Below are positions 21,453 through 31,966 of a stretch of 31,966 bases of DNA, piece after piece (position 1 is the first letter of the stretch; every line of letters starts with the position of its first letter). Below the pieces are notes generated by a model, which searched no databases, was not told where the DNA came from, and was given only the letters and a program-made list of their open reading frames with translations. The stretch spans positions 1 through 31,966 of the forward strand of contig JALJEE010000441.1 in NCBI GenBank assembly GCA_023231475.1, read 5' to 3'. Origin of the DNA: Seison nebaliae. Lineage: Eukaryota > Rotifera > Pararotatoria > Seisonacea > Seisonidae. Position numbers and translations under genes: made by a program.

Positions 21453-22742
21453 AATTAATAAGAATAATAAAGAGAATAATTATCGATTGTATTTCCCGAT
21501 ATAATATTATCGATGTTGATCATTCGAAGGTTTTATTGTGAGAAGAAAGTATGCAATCAGTCAACCATAGCCATTTGTTGCATTGCTTCAGGTGGAATTC
21601 GTTTTCTTCTCATTTAGACAGAACATCATAATCATCATGAACACAATTTATTAATTTGAGCCAGAAGAAAAAATGGTTTTTCATGAGGAAATCGAAGTAA
21701 GTTGTGAAGGTAATATTAGGTATTAATAATGAGTTACTTGCCATGAAAATTATTCTTGAAATTTTGCGGTTTCATTTCGTACTTTAATTTCACGTAATGC
21801 TTCTCATGCGGTAAATCGATTCTCTTAATATTATCTTCTCCTTTTTGTTCATTCAGTCACTTCTCTCCCGTACAACATACACATCACACACACATGTCTA
21901 CCATCATCTAATAATGTGTTAATATTGGTTTTAGTAGTTAGGGTAAAATAGTTAGGTGAATGATATTTCCACCATTTCTTTATTAACTTCCATTTATCAA
22001 TCTAACAAGCCTCTATTCACTCTCATCACTCACGTAATTACTCCTCTTGGATAAATGAGCGCGGTTAACGATGAATGCAAATAAGCAATGAATAATCTAA
22101 TCGCTGATGACATGCAACACAATCGAATGGTTGATTTCACATTTCTTCTTATTTATCAGAAAATTATGACAAAACCGTTCCCATAACTTTCTCCTTTTTA
22201 TTTTCATCTTATCTCCCTCCATTAATCCTTCCTACCAATTATTCCAATTATTATTTATTAGAATTCCATTCAATCAATCTCTTCCAAACCACTCCATCAA
22301 TAAATCATTCCAATTGATGGTAATTTTACATAATACATAATTCTGACAACACTTTCAAAAATATTAAATAATCAATCAACATTGGAATTATTTTTGGGAA
22401 GCATCATCCTTCAGCATAACATCTTCACTGTTACAAACGTCCATTCGTTCATCGTCGAAGTAAATACGTAGAGGAACGGTATTAAGTGAAAATAGTAATG
22501 AAAATGAGAAATATTTTCCGATAATTCTCCAATGACACAATTCCAATATAATTGTCAAAAATATTTTTCCAATAATATTATCATTTTCATTCATATTCGA
22601 TCCTTCTATCGACCAAATGTAAAACAATACAAATTTCATACTAATTCTCAAATCGAGTTTCCCTAATGACAATTCACGTCACTATTTTATTGGGAAGAAG
22701 AATAAATGAATTATTTTTAATCCATCACATTTCTTTTTCTTC

Positions 22743-22772
22743 TATTCTTATATTCTTATATTCTTATATTCT
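22743..22772. repeat. Short tandem repeat, ATTCTTAT units
   Basis: About four direct copies of an 8-bp unit (ATTCTTAT) in intergenic DNA. No associated gene. Confidence 0.8.
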
Positions 22773-24272
22773 TAGAACTATTTCGTTTTATAACGTTACT
22801 TCATACTTTTTTCGCCTGATAACTATTTATTCAGCAAATATGAACGCCTGGCAGTAATTGGTTGGTGACCTTCTCTCATCCCCAACAATTCTTCTTTTCA
22901 ATTTACCCTTATAACAAAATTGATGACAAATATACTTTAAGAAGTTTTCATGAGAATAAATTACCTTAAATTCTTTCACTCAACTTCTCACGATATCAGA
23001 CCGTTCTCCTCAAATTTATCCAATTTTTTTCAAATTTACTTATCCAACTTTCTTTTAGTAATGACTCTTTTTGATAATATTGGTGGGAATAGAATATTCT
23101 TTTCATCGATATTATTACTTTAATTATTCATAATGTTATGTCACAATTAAATTAATTTCCACAATTGTTCAATTTTGAGAAGATGATCAATGATAATTTA
23201 TCATATCGAATTTATGGATGAATGTGAAACAATTAGAAAATTGATTAGTAATTATGAGGATTGGGAATGTTTGACGAAAAATTTTTTGTGAAAACGATCA
23301 AATTGCGAGAAGGAAAAGGAAATAAAAGGGAGAAAAATTGAATGTTCTCCTTTTGATGTTCCCCAACAATGGAATGAAATAAGATTGATCCATTTTGATT
23401 TCTTTCCAATAATGAGAGTATTAGAAAAAGAATTGACATGAAATAATTGTGAAGGTCAAAATAATATTCTTCTATTTATCTACTGGATATATTGGTGGGA
23501 TATATAGGAGCGGAATTTATACATTCTTCCCCTCATTATCAGTAGGAAGGGGAAAGGAAAAATTGACTGAAGAAATACGATTAATAATTACCGCACTTGC
23601 CATTTTGATAATATTGTATCATTACGAGTCATATGTTACGATTGATAATTACTATAGTTACGTTAGTTGAATCTAACTTATACATAACTCAAATTGTCAA
23701 GATGTTAAAAATAAATAATTTTTAGTTTTTTTTTTATAAAATTTCATAAAAACTGAAAAGAAAACATAAATAAGGTGAATTTCTACAATATCTCAAATCA
23801 ACATATAAGTACTTAGGTTGTGAGATGTAATGAAATTCTATGTTTATTACCACCATCACCCACTGCACATCTGAGTCGTGTGTGACGAAAGGAAAATAAG
23901 CAATACATGAAATTTATTAATAAAACATATCGAAATTTACGAGGAGAACTATAGAAACTGTGGAATTAGTTCTCCATTTATTTTGAAAGTAGTTCAATGT
24001 GAAATAAATTCAAGTTACTTTCTACAACTTATTCTTCTTCCTATGAAGTTATGACCTTTACATCGGTTTATTAATACTCCACATTCTCTCTCGAAAGATG
24101 AAATATCGATAGATTTCCTTTTTTCTTTTTATATAGATTTCCCCTAATTATAACTTAACGCGCAATAAATTGGAAGAAGCTTGACTTGCCATCAAACATA
24201 ACGCTATCAATGATGGTTCTTCGAATAAGACGTTTCTCAATCTATCTGACAATCTGTGAGAACTGTAATCAA

Positions 24273-24534
24273 ATTATGACTGTGAATATAGCCCATAATT
24301 CATGTTCGATATGATTCCAATACAAATCCGACTATTTGTCGAGGATAGATCACTGAATGAGTCTGACTCATACTTTGACTGGTGTAGCGGGTGTCCACAC
24401 TAGAATTTGTAGTAGATTCTTCTCGACAAATCGATAGGTCGACACTATGGATTTTTTCACCAAATCTATATGGGTATCGCACGTTATCATTTGTGTACCA
24501 TTTTTGACTCATGGATCATATTCACAGTCTTAAT
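24273..24534. mobile_element. MITE-like element with terminal inverted repeats and 4-bp duplication
   Basis: A 262-bp segment ends in 24-bp inverted repeats that match at 20 of 24 positions (core GACTGTGAATAT) and is flanked on both sides by TCAA (24269-24272 and 24535-24538). Inside are a second inverted pair (ATTTGTCGAG, 24334-24343 and 24422-24431) and a 15-bp central palindrome (ATGAGTCTGACTCAT, 24357-24371). It is less AT-rich than its surroundings. A 70-codon minus-strand frame (24300-24512) fills the interior and could be chance or a small gene. The superfamily is unknown; a 4-bp TSD occurs in several DNA transposon groups. It is non-autonomous if it is a transposon. Confidence 0.4.
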
Positions 24535-25202
24535 TCAAATTAAGCCTTAAAGGTGATTTAAAAATATGTTTGATTTTTTCCCTCACAATAAATAATCGAA
24601 TATTATGAAGAGATACAGTTGCCAATAAACAGTTTCCGAGATCGTTTTTGAACAATATTTGATAGATAATTTCCTGATTAGATTTATCACGGAAAAATTG
24701 ACAGCTGATTTTTTATAGTCTACTCGTTGATTTTGTAAAGGGGAAACGATAAATGAATATATGGTGCACATAGAGAATGGACAAAAGAATGGATGTTTAT
24801 ATGGGAACGATTATTTGTGATGAATGCCCTAAAAGATTATTTCGTTTCATGATCACTTGCTAAATGATTCGATATCAATATATCGATAGGTAATGAATAA
24901 AGTATTTCGGTTAGGAAACAATTTATGCATTTGGGCGGGGAAGAAGAGGAGGAGGAGGAGTTCCATTAAAAGAAAAGAATGAGGAAATGGAAACATGTCC
25001 CAGTAAGACGCGAGTGCGGCACATCACAACGGCACGTAATATCGTTGTTTTTCATGGGAAATGATGCCATTGTTCAGTGAATATCAGTAATAAAATGAAA
25101 AAGTATCATAATATGAGAATTTGGTTGAAAGTGGGAACAATGGAATGAAAAGTAATTAAAGAATAAAGAATTATGGAAGATCCTGCTAATTCGCAATGAA
25201 AC

Positions 25203-25208
25203 TTTATT
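25203..25208 (-). terminator. Poly(A) signal of the orphan two-exon gene
   Basis: AATAAA on the minus strand, 50 bp after the TAA at 25258-25260. It marks the gene end and separates this gene from rootletin. Confidence 0.6.
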
Positions 25209-25257
25209 TAATTTGACAATATCCTACAATTTCATCTTACATCTGAACGTTGATGGT

Positions 25258-27490
25258 TTAAAAGAAGCAAATTCTAACTGGAATATTCTTATTGTTCCGA
25301 ACAGTTGAGTACGCACGTTTTGAAGGTGATTCGTGCTTGAGTGAAATAAAACTGGTATGACGACGAGTAGCTAGAGTATTGGGAGTGGAAGCACGTTCTT
25401 TACCTGAAGATAATGTTTTATCGAACAATGAGTATTTAGCCTGATGTATTTTTGTTGCGTTGTTTGATGTTTGTAAGCGATCGACGACAAATGGCTTAGT
25501 CGTCGGATGAAGCGAATTTTTTAGATGAAATTGATCTAATTGATTTATTTGATTTTTAGGTTTCTTTCTAAATTGGATGCTGCTGCTTTGTTGAAATAAA
25601 GTGTTATCGGTAAGTTTAATCGGGATATTGGTTGAAAAGACAGATGATGATTCTTCTCTGGAATTCGTTCGATTTGGATTTGGAGAAGATGTTGCCTCTT
25701 GTCTTTTTTTATTAATATGTTTGTTAGAAGAATAAAATGAATAATGTTTTTGTTCATCAACTATTCTCGGATGTTCATTTAAATTCTCAAATTGTGTGTC
25801 TAATTGATTACGGTAGTATTGTCGACGACTCTCTCCTTTCTCATTCGGTTGATAGTTATGGCTAATATTCGTATTACGTCTTGATGGTTTCTTCTTTGTC
25901 CTCTTATCATTTTTTCTCTCTTCATTCTCCAGATCCTGTTCCACTACTACTTGTTGTTGTTGTTGTTGTCGTGGAGTAATTTTCGGTTTATTTAGCAATT
26001 TCTGAGAATAGACCGATTCCGACTTAGTTAAGCACGATGTAGTTCTCACAGTTCTCTTATTACGATTATATTGTGGATGATGTAAGATTTTCAATTTAAT
26101 CGCTTCATTTGTGATCGTTGGAATGTTTAATGAGGAGAATGGTTTATTATCGTCATCGTCATTCCACTTTCTTCCATCACCAATATTCTTCCTTTCACTA
26201 TCGTTAGTCAACTTATCTTTCTTATTATTTTTCTTCCTTTCTTCATGATTATGATGATTATCATGATGCTGATGTTTATGATACTGATTAACAGTATTCT
26301 TATCTGTACTATTATGATTCTCATAAGTATCATGAACTAATTTGTTATGGTCTTTATTAATTGATGATGAGATGATGTAATCGTTCCACTTATTTCCATC
26401 AATCGTTGAAGCTTTTGATGTTATTATTGTAATTGGCGTCGACGATGCAACTACTTCCTTTCGAATCGTGTTCATGGGGAAATATGTTTGACGTTGAAAT
26501 ATGAAATTTGCTCGAGTATAATCGTTCTTGTCAATTCGTTGAATCTTTTTTTCTGACGTACCTGATGATTTGCTTCGATGTAATTTAATAAGATTAATTT
26601 GCGGACTATTTATATGGAATGTGGGAATGGTCCTATCCGTTAAATCAGTTTCTGATTTCGTTCCCGTTAATTGACGTTGAAAGTTTTTCTTATTTATTGA
26701 GTGATTTCCTTTGATTCTTTTCTTTCTCTTCGTTCGTTGATGATAAAATGAGGTAGAAGTACGATGTCGTTCCGGTTTCTTCGGCGGCGAATGATTATCA
26801 GATCGATTCAATTGAATCTCCGTTGGGATATTTACAGGAATATCATAAAATTTACCAAGTGATCTTTGTTTTTCATGATGAGCGAGAAAGTTCTTTGTCT
26901 AAAAAATGGGATGGGAGAGGAAGGGAAAGAGTTATAAATTCAATTGAATTCTATTCGGAAATATTCCACCAACAATATCCATTATAGCTCGAAAATAATT
27001 AAAGGAAAACAATGAGAACTTGTGAATCGAGAATTATTGATGATGTTGTCAATGTTGTTGTTGTATTGACTGGGAAAGAATAAATAACAGAAGCTGAAGG
27101 TCGATGTTCTTTCGAATTAGATTCTGTTCTTCGTTTTTCACCGTTCTCTTCAAATTCTCCATCATATATCCTCCCACCATCTTCTTCCAATTTTTTCCTT
27201 AATCTTCTTTCGATATTAGCACGACGTTTCCTTTTATAATATTTATGTTCATGTTCCAACAATTTATATTGTTCTTTCGATTCTTCTTCTTCATCTTCAA
27301 CTTCTCGTTCATTTAATAAATTTATGGAATTTTGACAATCGTTCCGATTATCAGTTTCATCTTCGATCGATCGATAATCTAACAAGTGAATTGGATCATA
27401 ATTGAATTGTGTTCGAATTGGACGAAATGGACGACGTTCAGTTTTATAATCACCGGGAGTAAACATTGGATGCTGATCGATTCGATTCAT
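25258..27490 (-). CDS. Unrecognised two-exon gene: basic, disordered protein of about 703 residues
   Basis: Exon 1 runs 27490-27020 (ATG at 27490, the first in-frame Met after an upstream stop). Exon 2 runs 26898-25258. They join in phase 0 across a 121-bp intron (CAA|GTTCTC; acceptor TTTTTTAG|ACA), and exon 2 is open for 546 codons. The N terminus (MNRIDQHPMFTPGDYKTERR) leads to an acidic run, then a predicted basic helix (YKRKRRANIERRLRKKLEED). The rest is Lys/Arg/Asn/His/Ser-rich with a poly-Gln stretch from CAA repeats and a His-rich patch. I see no enzymatic domain, signal peptide or membrane segment. It is a neighbour of rootletin on the same strand, 3.9 kb upstream, but the poly(A) signal argues it is separate. 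A nuclear or cytoskeletal role is a guess only. Confidence 0.75.
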
Positions 27491-28980
27491 TTTATAATGA
27501 AATTCATTCTGAAATTCCTTCAATCTTTTTATTGGAAACCGTTATTTTTTTTAACGAGAAAAAATAAAAGAAAAACAATTCCTTTCATTTATTCAACTTC
27601 TTCTTACTCCACAATTTTCTGTTGGAAATTCAACAAATTTATTTTTTTTTGAAATTGAAATTTTTCTGAAATTTTAATCAAGAACATCCTGAACATTTAT
27701 CAGCATGGAATGATGAAGTAATATAACTACTTCGCATGATTATCAGATGAGATTAAGGAAACACAGACAGCCAAATAATATATAATCAAAAAAGAAAAAA
27801 AGGAAAAGTTGAAGAAGAAACTTCATGAATGGAAATTAATCTTATAATTTTCGTGAAAGGGAAGGAAATAAAGGTAAAAGGGAAACCTAAACGGAACTCC
27901 AATATGATGACGAATCAATAATGACATGAATAAAGAATTAGAAGAAATTTTTAAAAAAAAATTCTTTTACCACAATTTCAAATTGATGACGATATGGTAA
28001 CAAGCAAAACCTTTCTCAGGAAAAGAAGAAGGAAGAATCAACAAACGTACAAACTAACCAACAAATCATAGAAGAGTAATAGAAAGTAAGTAAAATGGAA
28101 TAGAAGAAAAAATATAAAATAATTCGAGCAATCGAGTCAGTCCAACACGAGAATAATCACAGAGAAAAGGTGAGGCAAGAACATTTCCACATTTCTACTC
28201 CGCCAACCTCCTTACGTCCTCCCATCTACATTTCGTCCTTTGATGGTAATTTGACGAGAAAGAATAATTCCTGAAAACATCGAATCACGAACGTTTTCGA
28301 CTGATCTTTCAAAAACAGAGTCGAAAGTAAAATGATTTACTAAATCATAGTTGACAGGAGAAATAATTCGGAGTTTGGTATGGTGAAATTAATGACAAAA
28401 CATTTAACAACACAATTTGGTTATAGTTTGTAAATTGAATTTGATTTTATTGTTAAATAGTCGCTAAATTTAAATCGATGTCGACTTAACTCCCATTGGC
28501 ATAAAGCAATCGCCTCTTAAATTACATTAGAGTGAAATTCGTTTCACATATTGTTTAATTATTACCCACAATCATGTATTAGAATTAGGAAGAGAAATAT
28601 TAGTTGAGAAGGCCGCTCGTTGTGAAGTCAGCTGAGCGAGAAAAACACAGGAAAGAGTAATTTATGAACATTTACTTCTTTAATATAATAGTAAGCAAAC
28701 GATGTTTGCCAGAGGAATACATGCGGACGACGAATGTTTTCTACATCCACAAATGTAGAAAAGAAAATTGTCTTGAAAAATATAAAAATTTTTTACTACC
28801 ATTGACAGGTCGGAAGTAAGATAGACGTTGTTATGGTAATAGTGATGATTATTGATAAAAAATAAATGAATCCAAATTCTTTCTTCCTAATATTCCTATG
28901 TTCCCACAGATGACGTACGTCACTCAATATGAAAAGCTGATCGATTATTGTAATAATATGGAAGAAACACGAACCATTTC
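27491..28980. other. Intergenic region upstream of the orphan gene
   Basis: Contains the presumed promoter of the orphan gene on the minus strand. Two imperfect X-box-like sites occur (27988-28001, 12 of 14 positions; 28827-28840, GTTGTTATGGTAAT, 13 of 14). I see no other gene or repeat. Confidence 0.5.
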
Positions 28981-29013
28981 ATGAATCTACACACTTCTTT
29001 CTCATTCCACTCT

Positions 29014-29373
29014 TGTAACTGCTACGACTACTATTATACTGTCAGTATTTCCGATGCTATGCCAATTCTCCTTAATCGGCATGTTATCATAAAAAATGAA
29101 AAATTCTCGTCAAACTATCCAAAATTTCTATTAGAACTAAATTTGTATAATATAACACATATATCGGATTCAAAAACAGTTCATTCTAAGTTTTCATCAT
29201 TGATAAAACTGATTCGTTTGGGACGACTCTTTTTAACAATTTGGATTCATACCCAAATTATAGAATTTAAGGGAAGAAAAATGTTTTTTTATAATAAGAA
29301 AAAACTTCAAGAAATTGAACTACAATTCAACAATCTTCTAAATTATTTCCAACATTTTTTAAGTGACGATTAA
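29014..29373 (+). CDS. Possible terminal coding exon on the plus strand, unrecognised
   Basis: After a good 3' splice site (TTATACTGTCAG at 29032-29043) a frame runs to TAA at 29371-29373. The surrounding open frame begins at 28981. The text (ISDAMPILLNRHVIIKNEKF ... LIKLIRLGRLFLTIWIH ... LLNYFQHFLSDD) is not low-complexity and looks protein-like, with a Leu/Arg-rich amphipathic middle. I do not recognise it: the first part faintly recalls C-terminal parts of LINE polyproteins, and the middle faintly recalls a voltage-sensor helix. No other exon of the same gene is visible, so a solitary remnant or a chance frame is possible. Confidence 0.3.
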   Translation, partial: CNCYDYYYTVSISDAMPILLNRHVIIKNEKFSSNYPKFLLELNLYNITHISDSKTVHSKFSSLIKLIRLGRLFLTIWIHTQIIEFKGRKMFFYNKKKLQEIELQFNNLLNYFQHFLSDD

Positions 29374-31560
29374 TCAATTATTCGGTCGATTGTATCGCCA
29401 AATAATTCAATAGTCCTTTTTAACAATTATGAAGAAGACATCCTAATTTTCCTTATTTCCATCATTGCCAAAAAAAAGATGAAGGTAAACTAAAGAAAAG
29501 TGTAGGAGATATCAAGTTGATCAAACGATGTCAAATTCCGCGTATGATTTTCAGATATGTCAACAAATTACTAAATCAATTATTCATTCAAATGTTCAAT
29601 AATTTCTGATAATGACAATAAAATAAGTAAGTTATAAACAAAACCACAATCACTAAACAATCAACATAACGCCGCCACATAAACGTCGAAGTTTTTTTTT
29701 ACAATTATAACTCCTCGTCTGAATATATATATATATATATTTTTTTTTTTACGATGAATAATAGTGGACACATGACTAGTGGGCTAAATTGGAGGTAGAG
29801 TCATAAGAATTTTACGAAAAGAATTTTGTTATTTTTCTAGAGTATTTTATGGAGAATGTGTCACGGAAAATTTACAATAGTGGAAGATGTTGTCATTTGA
29901 AATATTGATACCAAATGCAATGTCGTTGTTGAGAAGAATGTTGTAGATGAATGTGAAAAATGAAAGGTAAAATTTTTTCATTCTCCAAAAAAATCCAAGT
30001 AACTTTTCGCCAATTCATAATGCTCCTTTCTCAATAAAAGTTTGTGCATTTGAGGAATTTATTAAGAAATTTATTTCTAAAAATTTTTTATCGATCACTC
30101 ATACATGTTTGTCCTTTTCCTATGTCGTTTGTTCCAAACTTTTTATTTTCAGTTCTTCCGAGAAGAATTGACATGGTTTGGGGTTGTTTAACGATAGCCA
30201 AACTAACGCCTGATGTTATCAACCAATGATGAATTATGATGCTTTTACTTGAGAAATTTTAATTCGGAAATTTGTTTGACCATAGAACTTGATCGTGGTT
30301 CTCTAATTATGCTATTTTCATCAATTTTGGATGTGTAATAATTATATTATTACTTATTCTTATTTTAATCGATTAATAGAGTGATGAAATCAAAAATTTA
30401 TAATAATTTTTTGAAAATGTGTTTTGATCGATTAATGAAGTCATGCAATCAAAACGATAAAATCCAGCATGTCATAACATGTCATAAAAATGTATTTGAA
30501 TTCCGCTGTTCATTCTATTTGAAAGTTTGAAAGAATTTTACATCAGAAAAACCCATTTTTTAGTCGCTTCTATCTCAAATGCAATCCAATAATTCTACCC
30601 ATTGTGCTGCTAAGGAGAATGAAAATAATGACCATGTTTTTTACTCACTCTTACTTTATTCTGTTTGCATAGATCAATGCTATGCATTCGTTATCTCGAA
30701 CATCTTTAATATAATTATTATTATTTATTGGTTAAAATTCCTGTCGGGATAAACTTGAAAAAAGAAGAAACTAGAAAATAAAAAGGCATTTGAGAATAAA
30801 AAGGAATCGTATGTTGAGATGAAATTTTTTAAATCAGTTAGAGAAATGTTTGGAGATAACCCGTAGTATCTGATAGTGTATGTGAAGACGGAATGGGTGT
30901 GAAAAGGATGGATATCGGAAGGATGACTAGAGAGTGAGTGGGAATTGTTACATTTATCACGGAGTGAAAAAATACGACGACATAGAAGAATTGGAAGTGG
31001 TGGAAAATTCACAGTGGCGAAAAGAAGTGAGCGGTTACATCTATGAAAACAGCGGATCATTCTCCTAATGAGCCGATTATAAGCTCAATCCAAGGACAGA
31101 AAAGACCGATGAGAGCATATAAAGATAGTCTCCAAAGAATACAAAGGTAGCACTAGGCTCCTGAAAAGTGAAAGACGGATGTTTAACGGGATGAATTTGG
31201 ATTTAGGAGAGAAGGAGAAAAAGGAGTGAAAACTCTTGAATTAATCGATTCGGTTGATGAAGATGTTGATAATTGCACAACTGTATTAAACAAACTTTGT
31301 GGAAGAAATATTGTTTGTAATTTGCTCCAAGTTCTTGGTAGTTCATGACGTTTTCTTGGATGGTTTCAAGTACAAAATTACAATACAAATCAACTTTTAA
31401 ACTCTAATTTCTCTTTTCGCCATGCGCATTTGAAACATATGCATCTTAAACTTCGTTTATGCAAATTTCGTGCAAATGTGGAATGTCACTTTTTTAACTA
31501 AATTTCGCAATTCAGACAGATAGCTGTTAATTAAAGGGATATTTAAAATTTAAAAAAAAA
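29374..31560. other. AT-rich intergenic region
   Basis: No convincing gene. It contains a (TA)n run followed by poly-T near 29722-29752 and a pair of imperfect direct repeats of about 30 bp (around 30367-30390 and 30427-30455, sharing ATCGATTAAT and AATCAAAA). A minus-strand frame at 30725-31060 (111 codons) is pyrimidine-biased and not convincing. Confidence 0.5.
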
Positions 31561-31690
31561 GGAGTAAAAGTGTCCAAAAAGTTTTGTTAAGGTAGGAGTA
31601 GAAATGTCCCAAAAAATTTTAGAGACGTTAATTACGTTATTAAAAGGTGTAGAACTGCCCTAATTTGTAAAAAAGGAGTAGAAGTGTCCG
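31561..31690. repeat. Degenerate tandem repeat with GGAGTAGAAGTGTCC-type units
   Basis: Four related 15-16 bp cores begin at 31561 (GGAGTAAAAGTGTCC), 31595 (GGAGTAGAAATGTCCC), 31646 (GGTGTAGAACTGCCC) and 31675 (GGAGTAGAAGTGTCC), separated by A/T-rich spacers of variable length. This looks like a decayed tandem array or the subterminal part of an unrecognised repeat family extending to the window end. Confidence 0.6.
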
Positions 31691-31966
31691 TAACTGTTCA
31701 AAAAGATTGTGTGAAATTTGGCAGTTGTGTAAATTGGCAGTTGTTTTTTTTGCAATTTTTTTTCAACAAAGCTTTTCTTAAGGTAATATTAATCGTAGAC
31801 ACATAATTTAGCCATATTTAGAAACAGCTTGAATAGTACTACAAGATAGTATAAAAATTTTTCAAGCTGGAAAAAAATTTCGTTATAAAAATTGAATTTA
31901 AATTTTTAAAAAATTAAAAAAAACATTTTTTCGATTTGACCAAAATTTGGACCTAAATACATACTT

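Larger units (their letters stand above)
21385..25202. other. Intergenic region upstream of rootletin
   Basis: This should hold the main rootletin promoter. I see no perfect X-box. It contains a TAA microsatellite beside the start codon, an ATTCTTAT tandem repeat near 22743-22772, a possible 94-codon minus-strand frame (22388-22672; begins with TTG, so a true start would be the internal Met, MNENDN) and a MITE-like element at 24273-24534. Nothing else is recognisable. Confidence 0.6.

Noticed and set aside
21737-21750. X-box-like CTTGCCATGAAAAT upstream of the rootletin start.
   Set aside because: Only 12 of 14 positions match, and such matches are frequent in AT-rich DNA. The same applies to 27988-28001 and a site near 14836.
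22388-22672. 94-codon minus-strand frame with a protein-like end (VPLRIYFDDERMDV).
   Set aside because: It starts at TTG, has no clear acceptor or promoter, and no recognisable domain. Too weak to call a gene.
20302-25258. Possibility that the orphan gene (25258-27490) is the true 5' end of rootletin.
   Set aside because: A donor-like GTTAGA exists near its end (IP|VR), but it is phase 0 while the only acceptors just before the rootletin ATG are in another phase and face an in-frame stop. An AATAAA follows its own stop within 50 bp.
30725-31060. 111-codon minus-strand frame rich in Ser, Phe and His.
   Set aside because: Composition follows a pyrimidine-rich strand; the frame begins at a non-ATG codon and shows no domain or splice context.

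Overview
This is AT-rich animal DNA. The host genes have many phased introns, most of them only 43-68 bp. Arg is mostly CGA, and the proteins carry His/Asn/Ser-rich low-complexity tracts. This fits a small-genome ecdysozoan; an acariform mite is my best guess, but nothing here proves the taxon.

Layout: 1-3309 is the 5' part of a Ty3/gypsy LTR retrotransposon on the minus strand (RT, protease, gag, tRNA-Leu-type primer site, one LTR), cut by the window edge. 3310-4466 is AT-rich spacer. 4609-21384 (minus) is one large gene, rootletin (CROCC/Root), the coiled-coil protein of the ciliary rootlet. I can phase it as 21 exons coding about 2,470 residues. 21385-25202 is spacer with a microsatellite and a 262-bp inverted-repeat, MITE-like element. 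25258-27490 (minus) is a two-exon orphan gene for a basic, disordered protein of about 703 residues with its own poly(A) signal. 27491-31966 is spacer with one possible plus-strand exon (about 29014-29373) and a degenerate tandem repeat at the right end.

The most interesting signals are in the rootletin gene. All 20 canonical introns begin GTT instead of GTA/GTG. Five introns are long, and three of these hold apparent alternative exons. Intron 7 (11861) and intron 11 (9517) each hold an ATG-started reading frame that runs in frame through the 3' splice site, so they look like internal first exons for headless rootletins. Intron 20 (5496-5692) holds what looks like an alternative last exon with its own poly(A) signal. 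Intron 11 also carries a perfect 14-bp palindromic X-box (10328-10341), the binding site of RFX factors that drive ciliary genes. I read the locus as one gene with modular, separately promoted rootletin products. The largest intron (5.4 kb) is unexplained.

All exon boundaries come from reading splice phases by eye and from recalled similarity to vertebrate rootletin. No search or transcript data were available.
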